The notes below the pieces were generated by a model. The model saw only the letters and a program-made list of their open reading frames with translations, had not been told where the DNA came from and ran no database searches. The translations under genes were made by a program, and so were the position numbers. A stretch of DNA of 64,000 nt from Aliivibrio sp. EL58 (GTDB lineage: Bacteria; Pseudomonadota; Gammaproteobacteria; Enterobacterales; Vibrionaceae), in NCBI RefSeq assembly GCF_900312675.1, contig NZ_OMPC01000009.1:806001-870000 (forward strand), read 5' to 3'. The number at the start of each line of letters is the position of its first letter. The stretch's first letter is position 1. Shown here in pieces: positions 28,898 through 39,143 of this stretch.

Positions 28898-30310
28898 ATG
28901 ACACAACAATTGTCTGAGCACATCTCAGTAGAAAACACCCAAATGGCTGAAGTGCTAGTAAAAATTGTCAAAGATAAAGCGATTTGGATAAATGAGCGTA
29001 AAGAAACACAGCCTCTTGATACCTTTAAGAATGGCCTAACCAACTCTGATCGCAGTTTTTACCAAGCATTAAAAACGGGAAAAACTGAGTTTATTCTTGA
29101 GTGTAAAAAAGCATCACCATCAAAAGGATTAATCCGACAAGATTTTGATCTTAACTACATTGCTTCAGTCTACAACAAACACGCCAGTGCGATTTCTGTG
29201 TTAACGGACGAAAAGTATTTCCAAGGCAGTTTTGATTTCTTACCCATTATTCGTGACCAAGTTAATCAGCCTATTCTGTGCAAAGATTTTATGATTGATG
29301 CATACCAAGTGTATTTAGCTCGCCATTACGGTGCAGATGCAATTCTACTCATGCTTTCAGTGCTTAACGATGAAGAATACAAAGAGCTTGCAGAAGTCGC
29401 TCATTCATTTGGGATGGGTGTACTTACTGAAGTCAGTAATGAAGAAGAGTTACACCGAGCGGTCGCATTAGAAGCGAAAGTGATCGGCATTAACAACCGT
29501 AATCTACGTGATTTATCCACTGATTTGAACCGCACTAAAGAGCTTGCACCGCTACTGCCAAAAGACACAACCATTATTTCTGAGTCTGGTATCTATAACC
29601 ATCAGCAAGTAAAAGATCTGGCTAAACACGCTACGGGATTTTTAATTGGTAGCTCACTAATGGCAGAAGAAAACCTAGAGCTAGCAGCACGAAAAGTGAT
29701 CCTGGGTGAAAACAAAGTCTGTGGCTTAACGTCTGTTGAAGATGCAAAAGCAGTTTATGACTCTGGTGCCGTATATGGCGGACTTATCTTTGTTGAAAAA
29801 TCACCACGTTTTGTTTCATTAGAGACAGCAAAAGCCATAACTCAAGCAACCACGTTGAATTATGTAGGCGTTTTCCAAAACGATACAGTGTCTACTGTTG
29901 CACAACGAGCGAATGAACTATCTCTTGCGGTGGTTCAATTGCATGGTTCTGAAAGCGAAGAGTACATTGCAGAGCTAAAACAACAGCTACCAGCAGGTTG
30001 CCAAGTGTGGAATGTTATTTCTGTGTCAGATGATGCACAAAGCATTTCCCTTCCTCAAAGTCTTGCTGATAAAGTGTTGGTAGATTGTAAAGTAGGCACT
30101 CAAGCAGGTGGCACTGGCGTTAGTTTTGATTGGAGTAAACTGCCACATAACGACATTATGTTAGCTGGTGGTTTATCACTAGAGAATACCAAACAAGCTG
30201 CACAACTTGGTTGTTACGGATTAGATTTCAACTCTGGTGTCGAATCGGTACCAGGAAAAAAAGATCACAAAAAATTACGCGCCGTATTTAGCGCATTACG
30301 AGATTATTAA
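28898..30310 (+). CDS. trpCF: Bifunctional indole-3-glycerol-phosphate synthase / phosphoribosylanthranilate isomerase
   Basis: The 470-residue fusion has a TrpC barrel first (residues about 15-262: [56 protein letters not shown]). The TrpF barrel follows (about 265-470: [43 protein letters not shown]). TrpF isomerises phosphoribosylanthranilate and TrpC closes the indole ring with loss of CO2. The fusion order matches enterobacterial TrpC. Confidence 0.96.
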   Translation: MTQQLSEHISVENTQMAEVLVKIVKDKAIWINERKETQPLDTFKNGLTNSDRSFYQALKTGKTEFILECKKASPSKGLIRQDFDLNYIASVYNKHASAISVLTDEKYFQGSFDFLPIIRDQVNQPILCKDFMIDAYQVYLARHYGADAILLMLSVLNDEEYKELAEVAHSFGMGVLTEVSNEEELHRAVALEAKVIGINNRNLRDLSTDLNRTKELAPLLPKDTTIISESGIYNHQQVKDLAKHATGFLIGSSLMAEENLELAARKVILGENKVCGLTSVEDAKAVYDSGAVYGGLIFVEKSPRFVSLETAKAITQATTLNYVGVFQNDTVSTVAQRANELSLAVVQLHGSESEEYIAELKQQLPAGCQVWNVISVSDDAQSISLPQSLADKVLVDCKVGTQAGGTGVSFDWSKLPHNDIMLAGGLSLENTKQAAQLGCYGLDFNSGVESVPGKKDHKKLRAVFSALRDY

Positions 30311-30320
30311 GGAAAATATC

Positions 30321-31511
30321 ATGGCAAAATTAGATGCCTACTTCGGTGAATATGGTGGTCAATACGTTCCACAAATTTTAGTACCTGCATTGGACCAACT
30401 TGAGCAAGCCTTTATTGATGCTCAAGCAGATGAAGATTTCCGAGCTGAGTTTATAACGTTACTGCAAGAATACGCAGGCCGTCCTACCGCACTTACGCTT
30501 TGTCGTAACCTAACCAAGGGCACTAAAACTAAACTGTACCTAAAGCGTGAAGATTTGCTGCACGGTGGCGCTCACAAAACTAACCAAGTATTAGGTCAGG
30601 CGCTACTTGCAAAACGCATGGGTAAAGAAGAGATCATTGCTGAAACGGGTGCAGGTCAACACGGCGTTGCAACTGCTCTTGCTTGTGCTCTGCTTGGCTT
30701 AAAATGTCGTGTTTACATGGGCGCTAAAGATATTGAACGTCAAAGCCCGAATGTATTCCGCATGGAGTTAATGGGTGCAACAGTGATCCCTGTTCATTCA
30801 GGTTCATCAACGCTAAAAGATGCCTGTAATGAAGCACTACGTGACTGGTCTGCAACTTATGAAACTGCGCATTACCTATTAGGTACAGCAGCTGGCCCTC
30901 ACCCATTCCCGACGATTGTTCGTGATTTCCAACGAATGATTGGCGAAGAAACAAAAATGCAGATCCTTGCACGTGAAGGCCGTCTGCCTGACGCGGTGAT
31001 TGCTTGTGTTGGTGGCGGTTCAAACGCGATTGGTATGTTTGCTGATTTCATTGAAGAAGAAGATGTGAAATTGATTGGTGTTGAGCCTGCCGGTAAAGGT
31101 ATTGATACCGACCAACATGGCGCGCCACTTAAGCATGGTAAAACGGGTATCTTCTTTGGTATGAAAGCACCATTGATGCAGGATGAACATGGTCAAATTG
31201 AAGAGTCTTACTCTGTATCTGCTGGGCTTGATTTCCCATCAGTTGGCCCACAGCACGCACATTTGAATGCTATTGGCCGTGCAGAATATGGATCAGTTAC
31301 CGATGATGAAGCACTAGAGGCATTCCAAACCTTAGCAAAAGGCGAAGGGATTATTCCTGCATTAGAATCATCTCATGCTCTGGCTTATGCACTTCAGCTA
31401 GCGCATGCTGAACCAGAAAAAGAACAGTTGTTAGTGGTTAACCTATCAGGCCGTGGTGACAAAGATATCTTCACTGTTCATGACATTCTAAAAGAAAAGG
31501 GAGAAATCTAA
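30321..31511 (+). CDS. trpB: Tryptophan synthase beta chain
   Basis: The 396-residue PLP enzyme condenses indole with serine. The PLP lysine is Lys86 in [12 protein letters not shown], with [12 protein letters not shown] and the phosphate-binding [12 protein letters not shown]. The start is ATG 30321 behind AAGGAAAA, giving the expected [18 protein letters not shown] terminus. The frame is open further upstream into trpCF, but that is chance. Its stop overlaps the trpA start by one base (TAATG). Confidence 0.97.
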   Translation: MAKLDAYFGEYGGQYVPQILVPALDQLEQAFIDAQADEDFRAEFITLLQEYAGRPTALTLCRNLTKGTKTKLYLKREDLLHGGAHKTNQVLGQALLAKRMGKEEIIAETGAGQHGVATALACALLGLKCRVYMGAKDIERQSPNVFRMELMGATVIPVHSGSSTLKDACNEALRDWSATYETAHYLLGTAAGPHPFPTIVRDFQRMIGEETKMQILAREGRLPDAVIACVGGGSNAIGMFADFIEEEDVKLIGVEPAGKGIDTDQHGAPLKHGKTGIFFGMKAPLMQDEHGQIEESYSVSAGLDFPSVGPQHAHLNAIGRAEYGSVTDDEALEAFQTLAKGEGIIPALESSHALAYALQLAHAEPEKEQLLVVNLSGRGDKDIFTVHDILKEKGEI

Positions 31512-32317
31512 TGGATCGTTATCAAGACCTATTTGCTAAATTAGCAGACAAAAACCAAGGTGCCTTTGTTCCTTTTGTAACCATTGGCGATCCAAATCCC
31601 GAGCTCTCTTACCAGATCATGGAAACGTTAGTTGAATCAGGAGCAGATGCCCTTGAATTAGGCATTCCATTTTCTGATCCTTTAGCGGATGGCACTACTA
31701 TCCAAGGTGCAAACATTCGTGCATTAGACAGTAAAACAACACCTGCCGTTTGTTTTGAATTGATCTCAAAAATCCGAGCTAAATACCCTGAAACACCAAT
31801 CGGCCTTTTAGTGTACGCAAATCTTGTGTTCGCAAATGGCATCGATACTTTCTATGCTAAATGCCAACAAGCCGGTGTGGATTCAGTACTAATTGCTGAT
31901 GTACCAACCAATGAGTCTGAAGAATTTAGAGCAAGTGCACTCAAGCATAATGTTCACCCTATCTTTATAGCTCCACCATCAGCATCAGATGAAACGTTAG
32001 AAACCGTTGCTAAATTAGGTGGTGGCTATACCTACCTTCTTTCTCGTGCTGGTGTTACTGGCGCAGAAACCAAAGCAGGTATGCCTGTTGCTCAACTATT
32101 AGAGCGCTTAAACCAATTTGATGCACCACCAGCTATCTTAGGTTTTGGTATTTCAGAGCCTGCACAAGTTGAAGAAGCGATTAAAGCAGGCGCAGCAGGG
32201 GCTATTTCTGGCTCTGCGACCGTAAAGATCATTGAACAAAATCAAAATAATCCAGCCACTTTACTTAAAGCTCTTTCATCGTTTACTTTATCGATGAAAG
32301 CGGCAACACAAAAATAA
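31511..32317 (+). CDS. trpA: Tryptophan synthase alpha chain
   Basis: The 268-residue TIM-barrel protein cleaves indole-3-glycerol phosphate and passes indole to TrpB through the complex. Catalytic Glu49 and the following Asp are in [15 protein letters not shown], and the phosphate-binding GFGISEP lies near the C terminus. It is coupled to trpB and ends the operon, followed within 30 bases by a strong terminator. Confidence 0.97.
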   Translation: MDRYQDLFAKLADKNQGAFVPFVTIGDPNPELSYQIMETLVESGADALELGIPFSDPLADGTTIQGANIRALDSKTTPAVCFELISKIRAKYPETPIGLLVYANLVFANGIDTFYAKCQQAGVDSVLIADVPTNESEEFRASALKHNVHPIFIAPPSASDETLETVAKLGGGYTYLLSRAGVTGAETKAGMPVAQLLERLNQFDAPPAILGFGISEPAQVEEAIKAGAAGAISGSATVKIIEQNQNNPATLLKALSSFTLSMKAATQK

Positions 32318-32340
32318 CATTTAACATGTTATCCCATCCC

Positions 32341-32369
32341 AAAAGAGCTCATCACGAGCTCTTTTTTTA
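32341..32369 (+). terminator. trp operon terminator
   Basis: AAAAGAGCTC (32341-32350) pairs perfectly with GAGCTCTTTT (32356-32365), loop ATCAC, followed by more T residues. Confidence 0.92.
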
Positions 32370-32634
32370 TTCTTCCCTTTTCTATACTGACTTTGCCATA
32401 ATAAATATTCATTAGAGCCCACTTACCAAAAAGTAACAATAAACCTCACGGCGCACAAAAAAGAAACAAAAAACCTACATGGGACTACATAAATTGAGAA
32501 GTATTTGATAAAACTATTGATAGATGTAAATGTTACGTGTAAAACATCATCCAATATATTCAACTAACAATTACATATTTAACAAGATACACAAACTTTA
32601 TCTTGTTAAAAACAACAGTATAGAGGTAATCAAA
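32370..32634. other. Intergenic region before the DAACS symporter
   Basis: No gene is visible. The frame of the symporter is open upstream from ATG 32530, but that segment lacks family similarity. The only clear structure is the 12-bp dyad at 32578-32610. Promoter elements could not be placed with confidence. Confidence 0.6.
32578..32610 (+). promoter_or_regulatory. Perfect 12-bp inverted repeat before the DAACS symporter
   Basis: TTTAACAAGATA (32578-32589) and TATCTTGTTAAA (32599-32610) are exact complements around nine bases, ending 24 bases before the GTG start. No T-run follows, so it is not a terminator. It is either an operator dyad or a leader mRNA hairpin just before the ribosome site. 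Confidence 0.6.
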
Positions 32635-33885
32635 GTGTTACAACAAAAAGGACTTCTCAACAATATTGGCGTTCAAGTCGTTATTGCCATGATCGTAGGT
32701 ACCATGGTTGGTGCAACAATGGGGCAATCTGCCGCTATGTTTGCTCCTTTAGGTACAATCTTTATTAACCTAATAAAAATGCTAGTGATCCCACTGGTTG
32801 CTGTTGCTCTAATCTCTGGTGCTGCTGGGCTAGGTAATAGCAGTAATGCAGGTAAAGTGGGGTTAACTACTTTAGGTTACTTTGGTATCACTTCAGCACT
32901 TGCGGTTGCACTTGCACTGTTCATGGGTGAGATTTTTGAGCCGGGTAAAGGCATCGATGTCTCTGGCGTTGAAGGTATGTTCTCATCAGCGTATGCCGCG
33001 AAAGGTGAGCTGCCAACGTTCTGGGCGACCATCACTGGTATGATCCCAACTAACGTTTTCCAATCATTAAATGAAGCAAACATTCTACAAATTCTCGTTT
33101 TCTGCTTATTTTTTGGCATTGGTCTTTCTAAACTAGAAAAGAAACGTCGTGAACCAATGATCAATGCGGTTAATAGCATTGTTGATATTATGGTTTGGAT
33201 GATCAATAAAGTAATGATCATCGCCCCTATCGGTGTGTTTGGTTTAATGGCTGAGGCCGTGGGTACGTTTGGTTTTGGCGCGTTAATGGTCGTGTTTAAA
33301 CTATTCGTTGTTTATGTTGCTGCTATTCTTGTATTTGGTTTTATTGCGTATCCATTAATGGTTGGCCTACTAACTAAAACCTCTGCAAAGAAATTCCTGA
33401 TTGCAATGAAGAAGCCACAAGCTGTTGCATTATCAACTGCATCATCAATGGCAACACTTCCTGTAACTATGGAAACCGTTGAGAAAGACTTAGGTGTTCG
33501 TAACTCTACCGCATCATTTGTCCTGCCATTAGGCGCAACGATCAACATGTCTGGTAATGCAATTTACTACGGTCTAGTCGCTATCTTCTTTGCTCAGCTG
33601 TTCAACATTGATCTGTCAATTGGTGCTTATGTAGCAATTATTGTGACATCAACACTGGGTGCTGTTGGTCAAGCAGGTGTTCCTGGTCCCTCTTTCCTAG
33701 TCGTTGCTGTTCTACTTGCTGCAGGTATTCCAATCGAAGGTCTACCACTTCTATTCGCATTAGACCGAATTTTTGACATGATCCGTACCGCTCTGAACAT
33801 CACTGGTGATGCTGCGTGTGCCGTGATTGTTGACTCAATGGTTGAAGAAACAGCAGAAACAACGACAGAAAATAAAGAAGCGTAG
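32635..33885 (+). CDS. DAACS-family dicarboxylate/amino acid:cation symporter
   Basis: The 416-residue protein of the GltP/DctA/SstT fold imports glutamate, aspartate or C4-dicarboxylates with sodium or protons. It has about eight helices plus re-entrant loops. The first loop is serine-rich (ALSTASSMATLPVTMETVEK), and PLGATINMSGNAIYYG and the AGVPGPSFLVVAVLL-type segment mark transport motifs. GTG 32635 was chosen with AGAGG eight bases upstream, giving MLQQKGLLNNIGVQ. An ATG at 32530 would add 35 atypical residues. Confidence 0.9.
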   Translation: MLQQKGLLNNIGVQVVIAMIVGTMVGATMGQSAAMFAPLGTIFINLIKMLVIPLVAVALISGAAGLGNSSNAGKVGLTTLGYFGITSALAVALALFMGEIFEPGKGIDVSGVEGMFSSAYAAKGELPTFWATITGMIPTNVFQSLNEANILQILVFCLFFGIGLSKLEKKRREPMINAVNSIVDIMVWMINKVMIIAPIGVFGLMAEAVGTFGFGALMVVFKLFVVYVAAILVFGFIAYPLMVGLLTKTSAKKFLIAMKKPQAVALSTASSMATLPVTMETVEKDLGVRNSTASFVLPLGATINMSGNAIYYGLVAIFFAQLFNIDLSIGAYVAIIVTSTLGAVGQAGVPGPSFLVVAVLLAAGIPIEGLPLLFALDRIFDMIRTALNITGDAACAVIVDSMVEETAETTTENKEA

Positions 33886-33915
33886 ATTCATTACTTCTTT
33901 ACATTAGATATTATT

Positions 33916-33967
33916 AAGCCAACTCACTCTTTCTCGTTGAAAGCATATGAGTTGGCTTTTCTTTTTC
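33916..33967 (+). terminator. Terminator after the DAACS symporter
   Basis: AAGCCAACTCA (33916-33926) pairs with TGAGTTGGCTT (33948-33958), followed by a T-rich run. The long loop contains a second small hairpin (CTTTC/GAAAG). Confidence 0.85.
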
Positions 33968-34073
33968 ACCAACAAGCACGCATAAAATGTAACAAGCAAT
34001 TTTTAGCGATTCCCTCCCCTCTAAATTTTAGATACACTCGCTACATAATTAATTATTGGCTCAACCTATAAAT

Positions 34074-34619
34074 ATGAAACAGATTTTAGATTTTATCCCA
34101 CTGATTATCTTTTTTACCCTGTACAAAATGTACGATATTTACACCGCAACAGGCGCACTTATCATAGCAACAGCTGTTCAACTTATTTTGACTTACGTTC
34201 TTTATAAGAAAGTTGAAAAAATGCAGCTAATCACCTTCCTTATGGTAACCGTCTTCGGTGGTATGACGATCTTCTTACATGATGACAACTTCATTAAATG
34301 GAAAGTAACGATTGTATACTGTGTTTTTGCTGCTGGTTTACTGGTTTCTCAGATCATTGGCAAGCCTGTAATCAAAGGTATGCTAGGCAAAGAAGTGACA
34401 CTTACTGACTCTCAGTGGAACAAGATCAACTACGCTTGGATCTTATTTTTCACCGTATGTGCAATTGCCAACTTATACGTAGCATTCGAAATGCCATTAG
34501 ATGTATGGGTTAACTTTAAGGTCTTCGGCTTACTTGGATTAACCTTCTTATATACACTATTTACTGGTATGTACGTTTACAAACACATGCCAAAAGAGAA
34601 AAAAGAAGAACAAGAGTAA
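34074..34619 (+). CDS. yciB: Inner membrane protein YciB (intracellular septation protein A family)
   Basis: The 181-residue polytopic protein aligns with E. coli YciB from its first residues ([14 protein letters not shown]), through the conserved [11 protein letters not shown] loop and GKEVTL, to the final WVNFKVFGL helix and KHMPKE tail. YciB contributes to cell envelope and division integrity and interacts with divisome proteins. ATG 34074 is chosen by homology; an upstream in-frame TTG at 34056 is unlikely. The yciB-yciA-yciI order is conserved with enterobacteria, but no tonB lies between. Confidence 0.93.
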   Translation: MKQILDFIPLIIFFTLYKMYDIYTATGALIIATAVQLILTYVLYKKVEKMQLITFLMVTVFGGMTIFLHDDNFIKWKVTIVYCVFAAGLLVSQIIGKPVIKGMLGKEVTLTDSQWNKINYAWILFFTVCAIANLYVAFEMPLDVWVNFKVFGLLGLTFLYTLFTGMYVYKHMPKEKKEEQE

Positions 34620-34644
34620 CCAAAAAATCAAACAAAAAGACATA

Positions 34645-34675
34645 AGCCGTGCTGCTTTATCGCACGGCTTTTTTA
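34645..34675 (+). terminator. Terminator after yciB
   Basis: AGCCGTGC (34645-34652) pairs with GCACGGCT (34662-34669), followed by six T. Confidence 0.9.
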
Positions 34676-34734
34676 TATCTGTTTTTTTATGATAAACTCT
34701 GCCTAATTTCATTTTAGTTGTATTGGAAATCAAT

Positions 34735-35145
34735 TTGACAACTCCATCATCTCTTGGACAAGCGCCTAAAGGCCAACTCCTTCTACGTACTCTTTCAATG
34801 CCAGCAGACACGAATGCCAATGGCGATATCTTTGGCGGATGGATCATGTCACAACTGGATTTAGCTGGTGGTATTTTAGCCAAAGAAATTTCTGGTGGTC
34901 GTATTGTTACTGTATCTGTTTCTAGTATTACTTTTAAAAAGCCAGTAAAAGTAGGTGATGTTGTTTGTTGCTATGGCGAATGTGTAAAAATTGGCCGTAC
35001 TTCAATGTCGATTAATCTTGAGGTGTGGGTTAAGCCAATTAAAGAGCACGGTATTGGTGACCGCTTTATGGTATGTGACGCCACATTTAACTATGTTGCG
35101 ATTGATGCGAAAGGAAAACCGCGTCCAATCCCTAAAACTGCGTAG
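34735..35145 (+). CDS. yciA: Acyl-CoA thioesterase YciA
   Basis: The hotdog-fold thioesterase hydrolyses a broad range of acyl-CoA esters. The family signature LRTLSMPADTNANGDIFGGW contains the catalytic Asp, followed by SQLDLAGGILA, VVCCYGECVKIGRTS and FNYVAIDAKGKPRP. TTG 34735 is preferred as start (MTTPSSLGQAPKGQ, 136 residues, GGAA six bases upstream). TTG 34723 would add four residues. No ATG is available before the conserved core, so a non-ATG start is needed either way. Confidence 0.92.
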   Translation: MTTPSSLGQAPKGQLLLRTLSMPADTNANGDIFGGWIMSQLDLAGGILAKEISGGRIVTVSVSSITFKKPVKVGDVVCCYGECVKIGRTSMSINLEVWVKPIKEHGIGDRFMVCDATFNYVAIDAKGKPRPIPKTA

Positions 35146-35174
35146 TTATTAGAATTTTTCTGATTAATTAGTAA

Positions 35175-35207
35175 AAAGCTCTGGTTTATAGCCGGAGCTT
35201 TTTTTAT
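35175..35207 (+). terminator. Terminator after yciA
   Basis: AAAGCTCTGG (35175-35184) pairs with CCGGAGCTTT (35192-35201) with one G-U pair, followed by a T-run. Confidence 0.9.
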
Positions 35208-35249
35208 GATGGCTATATCAATGATGATACAGAATAAAAGGACTCAACT

Positions 35250-35552
35250 ATGTGGTATGTAATCTTTTCTCAAGATGTTGAAAACAGTTTAGAACGTCGT
35301 TTAAGTGTTCGTGAAAAACATCTAGAGCGCCTTACTCTACTACAAAATGAAGGTCGTTTATTAGTAGCAGGTCCAATGCCAGCAATCGATTCTGAAAACC
35401 CTGGTGAAGCAGGCTTTACTGGCTCCACCGTTATTGCAGAATTTGAGTCACTAGATGCAGCCAAAGAATGGGCAAATAACGACCCATATATTGATGCTGG
35501 GGTTTATGCGAATGTCATCGTAAAACCATTTAAAAAAGTGCTTCCTGCTTAA
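35250..35552 (+). CDS. yciI: YciI family protein
   Basis: This 100-residue ferredoxin-like-fold protein matches YciI. It starts [15 protein letters not shown] and has [14 protein letters not shown] with the conserved His/Asp-type pocket region and the FKKVLP ending. YciI-like proteins are small cytoplasmic dimers related to muconolactone isomerases; the E. coli member has no settled function. The ribosome site is AAAGGA. It follows yciA as in many gammaproteobacteria. Confidence 0.9.
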   Translation: MWYVIFSQDVENSLERRLSVREKHLERLTLLQNEGRLLVAGPMPAIDSENPGEAGFTGSTVIAEFESLDAAKEWANNDPYIDAGVYANVIVKPFKKVLPA

Positions 35553-35630
35553 CAACTAATAGCCTTTATTACGCTAAAAGCTAATTACTAAAACCATTTA
35601 CTAAAAGCAATTTTATTAAAAAGAAACCTA

Positions 35631-36032
35631 ATGAAAAAAATCATTCTTACCGCATTAAGCGCAATCCTGCTTTCAGGTTGTGCCTCTAACGAACAACAAC
35701 AAGAAATAGAAATGTTGGCTGATTATCGCGCCAGTATTCTTGCAAGTACCGTCCCTCTAGAAATGGGGCCACTCACCTTAATTCAAGTAAAAGAGAAACA
35801 AGGTGTGGTTGAAATGGTATTTTTAGATGGTGGCTCTGGTGAAATGAGTACTAATCAAATCATTGAAAACAGTATCGCCACCTACTGTAATGATAAAGAA
35901 ATCCGCCCTGTACTAGAAAAAGGCGTTTCTTATCGTTATTTGATTCGTAATTCTCGCGGTCAAAAACAAAACGATATCTTAGTCACAGAACAATCTTGTT
36001 TAGATCGTGAACAGATGAACGAAGAAAAATAG
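35631..36032 (+). CDS. Lipoprotein, type II secretion pilotin GspS-beta/AspS-like
   Basis: The 133-residue protein has a lipoprotein signal peptide with lipobox LLSGC (Cys17). The mature domain has two further cysteines (in TYCNDKEIRP and TEQSCLDRE) that could form a disulfide, and a YRYLIRNSRGQ segment. Size, cysteine pattern and genomic place after yciI fit the Vibrio AspS/GspS-beta pilotin that carries the GspD secretin to the outer membrane. That assignment is by recalled similarity, so moderate certainty. Other T2SS genes are not in the window. Confidence 0.7.
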   Translation: MKKIILTALSAILLSGCASNEQQQEIEMLADYRASILASTVPLEMGPLTLIQVKEKQGVVEMVFLDGGSGEMSTNQIIENSIATYCNDKEIRPVLEKGVSYRYLIRNSRGQKQNDILVTEQSCLDREQMNEEK

Positions 36033-36053
36033 AGTTCAATACCGATAAATAAT

Positions 36054-36089
36054 AAAAGCCCTCTCACTAATCATAATGAGAGGGCTTTT
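36054..36089. terminator. Bidirectional terminator
   Basis: AAAAGCCCTCTCA (36054-36066) pairs perfectly with TGAGAGGGCTTTT (36077-36089). It serves the convergent pilotin-like and methyltransferase genes. Confidence 0.92.
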
Positions 36090-36115
36090 CTAAATCTATA
36101 CTGCTACCTTGCAAA

Positions 36116-37081
36116 CTAACGCGTAAAACGCATCACTTTTAAGCCGCTTTCAGGATTAATATCTGCAAACTCTGGCGGGTTATCTAAACGCTCTACAAAC
36201 TTCAGCTCTGGCGCTTCTTCAGCCATACCATCAATTAAGAAATCAGTAGATACCGCTGGCGAATTCACACAAGCTAACACTTCACCCGTTTCACTCAATA
36301 AACTTGGTAAACGACGTAAGATCTTTTGGTAATCTTTGGTCAGTGCAAAGCTGCCTTTTTGGAAACTAGGTGGATCAATAATGATCAGATCATACAAACC
36401 TAACTTCTTAATCTTACCCCACGATTTAAAAATATCATGACCTAAGAACTTAACTTTAGACAGATCATGATCATTTAAACGATGATTATCACGACCACGA
36501 CTCAACGGCCCTTTCGCCATATCTAAATTAACCACTTGAGTCGCGCCACCCGCAATTGCAGCAACAGAAAAGCCACACGTATATGCAAACAGGTTTAACA
36601 CTGATTTGCCTTCACTGTGTGCTTGAACCCATTTTCGACCATAGCGCATATCTAAAAATAGCCCCATGTTCTGGTTCTTTTTAAGCTCTAGCTGATATTT
36701 TAGGCCATTTTCAATAGCAACTGGGAAGGTTTCTTCACTACCCCATACGACTTGAGTCGGTGCTAACTCTTGATAACGATGTTGCAATAAAATGGCTTGG
36801 CCTTTAGCATTTTTCCATATATCAGATCCAGCAAATGCGTTCAGTTTTGATTCTAAAGCTTCAATAAAAGTAGCATCTTGTTCTTTAAATAACGCCACCA
36901 CTAGTTGACCTTGAGCCCCTTGATTTTGAGGAGCTTGACCTTGAAGCCAATCAACGGTGAGCTGCTCTAGACCGTCAAAGCACTGACCACGACCATGGAA
37001 TAAACGACGAAGCTCATTCTGTGGTGCTGCTAACTGCGCTTCTAAATGGGTAAATAACGTATCTAATGCTTCTATCTTCAT
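36116..37081 (-). CDS. Class I SAM-dependent methyltransferase, RlmI/RlmK-like
   Basis: The 321-residue protein has a Rossmann-fold methyltransferase domain. Motif I is VLNLFAYTCGFSVAAIAGGA with acidic VNLDMAKGPL next, and the active-site-like motif is IIDPPSFQKGSF, as in the RlmI/RlmL-C/RlmK group of 23S rRNA methyltransferases. It lacks an N-terminal PUA domain. It overlaps the upstream pseudouridine synthase by four bases (ATGA), so both probably act on structured RNA. The exact target is unknown. Confidence 0.82.
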   Translation of the reverse strand: MKIEALDTLFTHLEAQLAAPQNELRRLFHGRGQCFDGLEQLTVDWLQGQAPQNQGAQGQLVVALFKEQDATFIEALESKLNAFAGSDIWKNAKGQAILLQHRYQELAPTQVVWGSEETFPVAIENGLKYQLELKKNQNMGLFLDMRYGRKWVQAHSEGKSVLNLFAYTCGFSVAAIAGGATQVVNLDMAKGPLSRGRDNHRLNDHDLSKVKFLGHDIFKSWGKIKKLGLYDLIIIDPPSFQKGSFALTKDYQKILRRLPSLLSETGEVLACVNSPAVSTDFLIDGMAEEAPELKFVERLDNPPEFADINPESGLKVMRFTR

Positions 37082-37764
37082 GATTTCTTCTTAATCTCTG
37101 GCCAAGTTAATGTCCACGGTGTTTGCCACTGCGCTAATCCTGCTTGAATAGTGTCATCTTGCCACTCTTCACCTTGCTTTGGTGTTTCAACAAATTCAAA
37201 CGTTTGCTCTTGATAAGTAAAACGTAAAGCATATGCATGAAGATAACCGCGATCTGCTTTAGATGAGCTATAAATTGAATCACCCAAAATCCCCGAACCT
37301 ACACTCTTTAATGCGACTCGAATTTGATGAGTTTTACCAGTATGAGGCTTACATAAAAATAGACGATTGCTATTATGTGCAGCCGTTGAGAAAAACTGAG
37401 TAATTGCAGGGTTGTCTTTACTGTTGATCAGCTTCCATGACGCTCTACGTGAACGCTCCATATCGCCAATAACCAGACCTTGTTTTTTCTTAGGCTTTTT
37501 ATCACCAATAGCGAGGTAATATTTTTCAACCAAACGCTTTGCGAACAATTGTGATAATTCACTTGCAGCAGACTGATTACGACCAATCAGCAATAGCCCT
37601 GACGTCATCTTGTCTAAACGATGAATTAAATAAAGCTGCTTATCACCAGTAACTTTAGCTAACTCAATCAATAATGAGGTTTCACCATCGTCTTTATGAA
37701 CACTGATGTTTGGGTGCTTATTTATAACAAGAAAATCTGAATTTTGATAAAGGATATCGAACAT
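37078..37764 (-). CDS. RluA-family pseudouridine synthase
   Basis: The 228-residue RluA-type synthase has the catalytic motif YLIHRLDKMTSGLLLIG with the nucleophilic Asp, and KPHTGKTHQIRVALKSVG in the second half. It lacks an S4 domain. The start at 37764 (MFDILYQNSDFLVINK) has an AGGAG ribosome site five bases upstream. The frame is open 32 codons further upstream but without support. The target uridine cannot be assigned. Translational coupling with the following methyltransferase suggests a joint RNA-modification role. Confidence 0.87.
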   Translation of the reverse strand: MFDILYQNSDFLVINKHPNISVHKDDGETSLLIELAKVTGDKQLYLIHRLDKMTSGLLLIGRNQSAASELSQLFAKRLVEKYYLAIGDKKPKKKQGLVIGDMERSRRASWKLINSKDNPAITQFFSTAAHNSNRLFLCKPHTGKTHQIRVALKSVGSGILGDSIYSSSKADRGYLHAYALRFTYQEQTFEFVETPKQGEEWQDDTIQAGLAQWQTPWTLTWPEIKKKS

Positions 37765-37887
37765 TGGCGCTCCTAAAATTGAGCGCAGAGTATATACCGA
37801 AGCGAAGGGATTATGCGAGAGCCTATAGATATTTATCATTAAAACCTTAAGAACTCTCACTTAACATCGTAAATAACGAATGAAGAG

Positions 37888-38379
37888 CTAGCAGCCTGTT
37901 GTTACCGTCGATAGCTGATAAGGTTCATCAACAGATTTAGCCTCAACATACTTAACATAACAATTTGTCTTTTTTACTGAATCCATTTGGTCATAAGTAC
38001 CTACAATCCTAGATAATGAAATATACTCAGCAACACCATCGTTATCATTTATTGAACCACCAGTCCATTCTTTATCCACGGTATACGGCTCATAATCAAT
38101 TTCCATATACTTAGTCCACTGATCGTAAACTGGGTATCCGTAAGAATAAGTAATTCCATCCTGAATATCTGAATTTTCTTTCTCAATACCTAATATGGCA
38201 GCTTTAGAATATGTAAGACTTATCGCCCCTTCCATCTCACCTTTTAATCCATTAATCGCTGCAGCTTTTGCATCATTCTGTAGATTTAAAAACTTAGGTG
38301 CAGCAACAACGGCAAGAATGCCTAATATAACAATGACAACGACTAATTCTATTAATGTAAAACCAGATTTTTTTTGCAT
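37888..38379 (-). CDS. Orphan type IV pilin-like prepilin (MshA/GspG-like)
   Basis: The 163-residue prepilin has a short basic leader MQKKSG ending in the peptidase site G|FTLIEL, with Glu5 of the mature protein, then a hydrophobic helix and [15 protein letters not shown]. Two cysteines near the C terminus (NCYVKY and final TTGC) could form the usual D-loop disulfide. No assembly ATPase, platform protein or peptidase is adjacent, so it must use machinery encoded elsewhere. A same-length relative lies at 56455-56946. Confidence 0.85.
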   Translation of the reverse strand: MQKKSGFTLIELVVVIVILGILAVVAAPKFLNLQNDAKAAAINGLKGEMEGAISLTYSKAAILGIEKENSDIQDGITYSYGYPVYDQWTKYMEIDYEPYTVDKEWTGGSINDNDGVAEYISLSRIVGTYDQMDSVKKTNCYVKYVEAKSVDEPYQLSTVTTGC

Positions 38380-38471
38380 ACCCGTCTCTGACTAATTATA
38401 AATTTACGTACACTTACAGGTTAAAAACTAATTTTACAAATGAACGATGTCTCATTTTATATATATTCTTA

Positions 38472-38506
38472 AAATAAAAAAAATGCTGACATATTTGCCA
38501 GCATTT
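38472..38506 (-). terminator. his operon terminator
   Basis: AAATGCTG (38481-38488) pairs with CAGCATTT (38499-38506). Leftward, the A-rich tract 38471-38484 becomes a U-tract. It lies just after hisIE. Confidence 0.85.
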
Positions 38507-38526
38507 CATTACTTTGAATTATATTT

Positions 38527-39143
38527 TCACTTATGACGTTCTTTCAGTTTATTAATAACATCATCGAACGATAGACCTTGATCTTGAAGCAGAACAAACA
38601 AGTGATACATTAAATCTGCTGATTCACACACTAACTCCGCCTTGTCACCCGACGTCGCTGCAAGCGCGACTTCAACGCCTTCTTCACCAACTTTCTGCGA
38701 AATACGTTTGGTACCACGGGCATAGAGACTTGCTGTATAAGATGAGTCAGGATCAGCATTCTTACGCTCGGCAAGTAGTTGTTCCAACTGATGAAGCCAC
38801 ACCAATTGCGTTTCTTCAGTTTTATCGCTATCCCAACAGGTAGTTGTTCCTGTATGGCACGTTGGACCAACAGGGTTTACTTTAATAAGCAGAGTATCGT
38901 TATCGCAATCTAGAGAAATATTCACCAGATTTAAACTGTTCCCCGACTCTTCACCTTTGGTCCATAAACGATTTTTAGTACGAGAGAAAAACGTCACTTT
39001 TTCTGTCTCTAGCGTTTTCGCCAAGGCTTCTTGGTTCATGTAACCCATCATCAATACTTGGCTTGAACCAAAATCTTGAATAATAGCAGGTACTAAACCA
39101 TCCACTTTTTCCCAATCAATTCGTGTTGCTAATTCTTGTTGGC

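Noticed and set aside
30237-30320. Upstream extension of trpB
   Set aside because: The frame is open by chance within the end of trpCF. The ribosome site and the conserved N terminus place the start at 30321.
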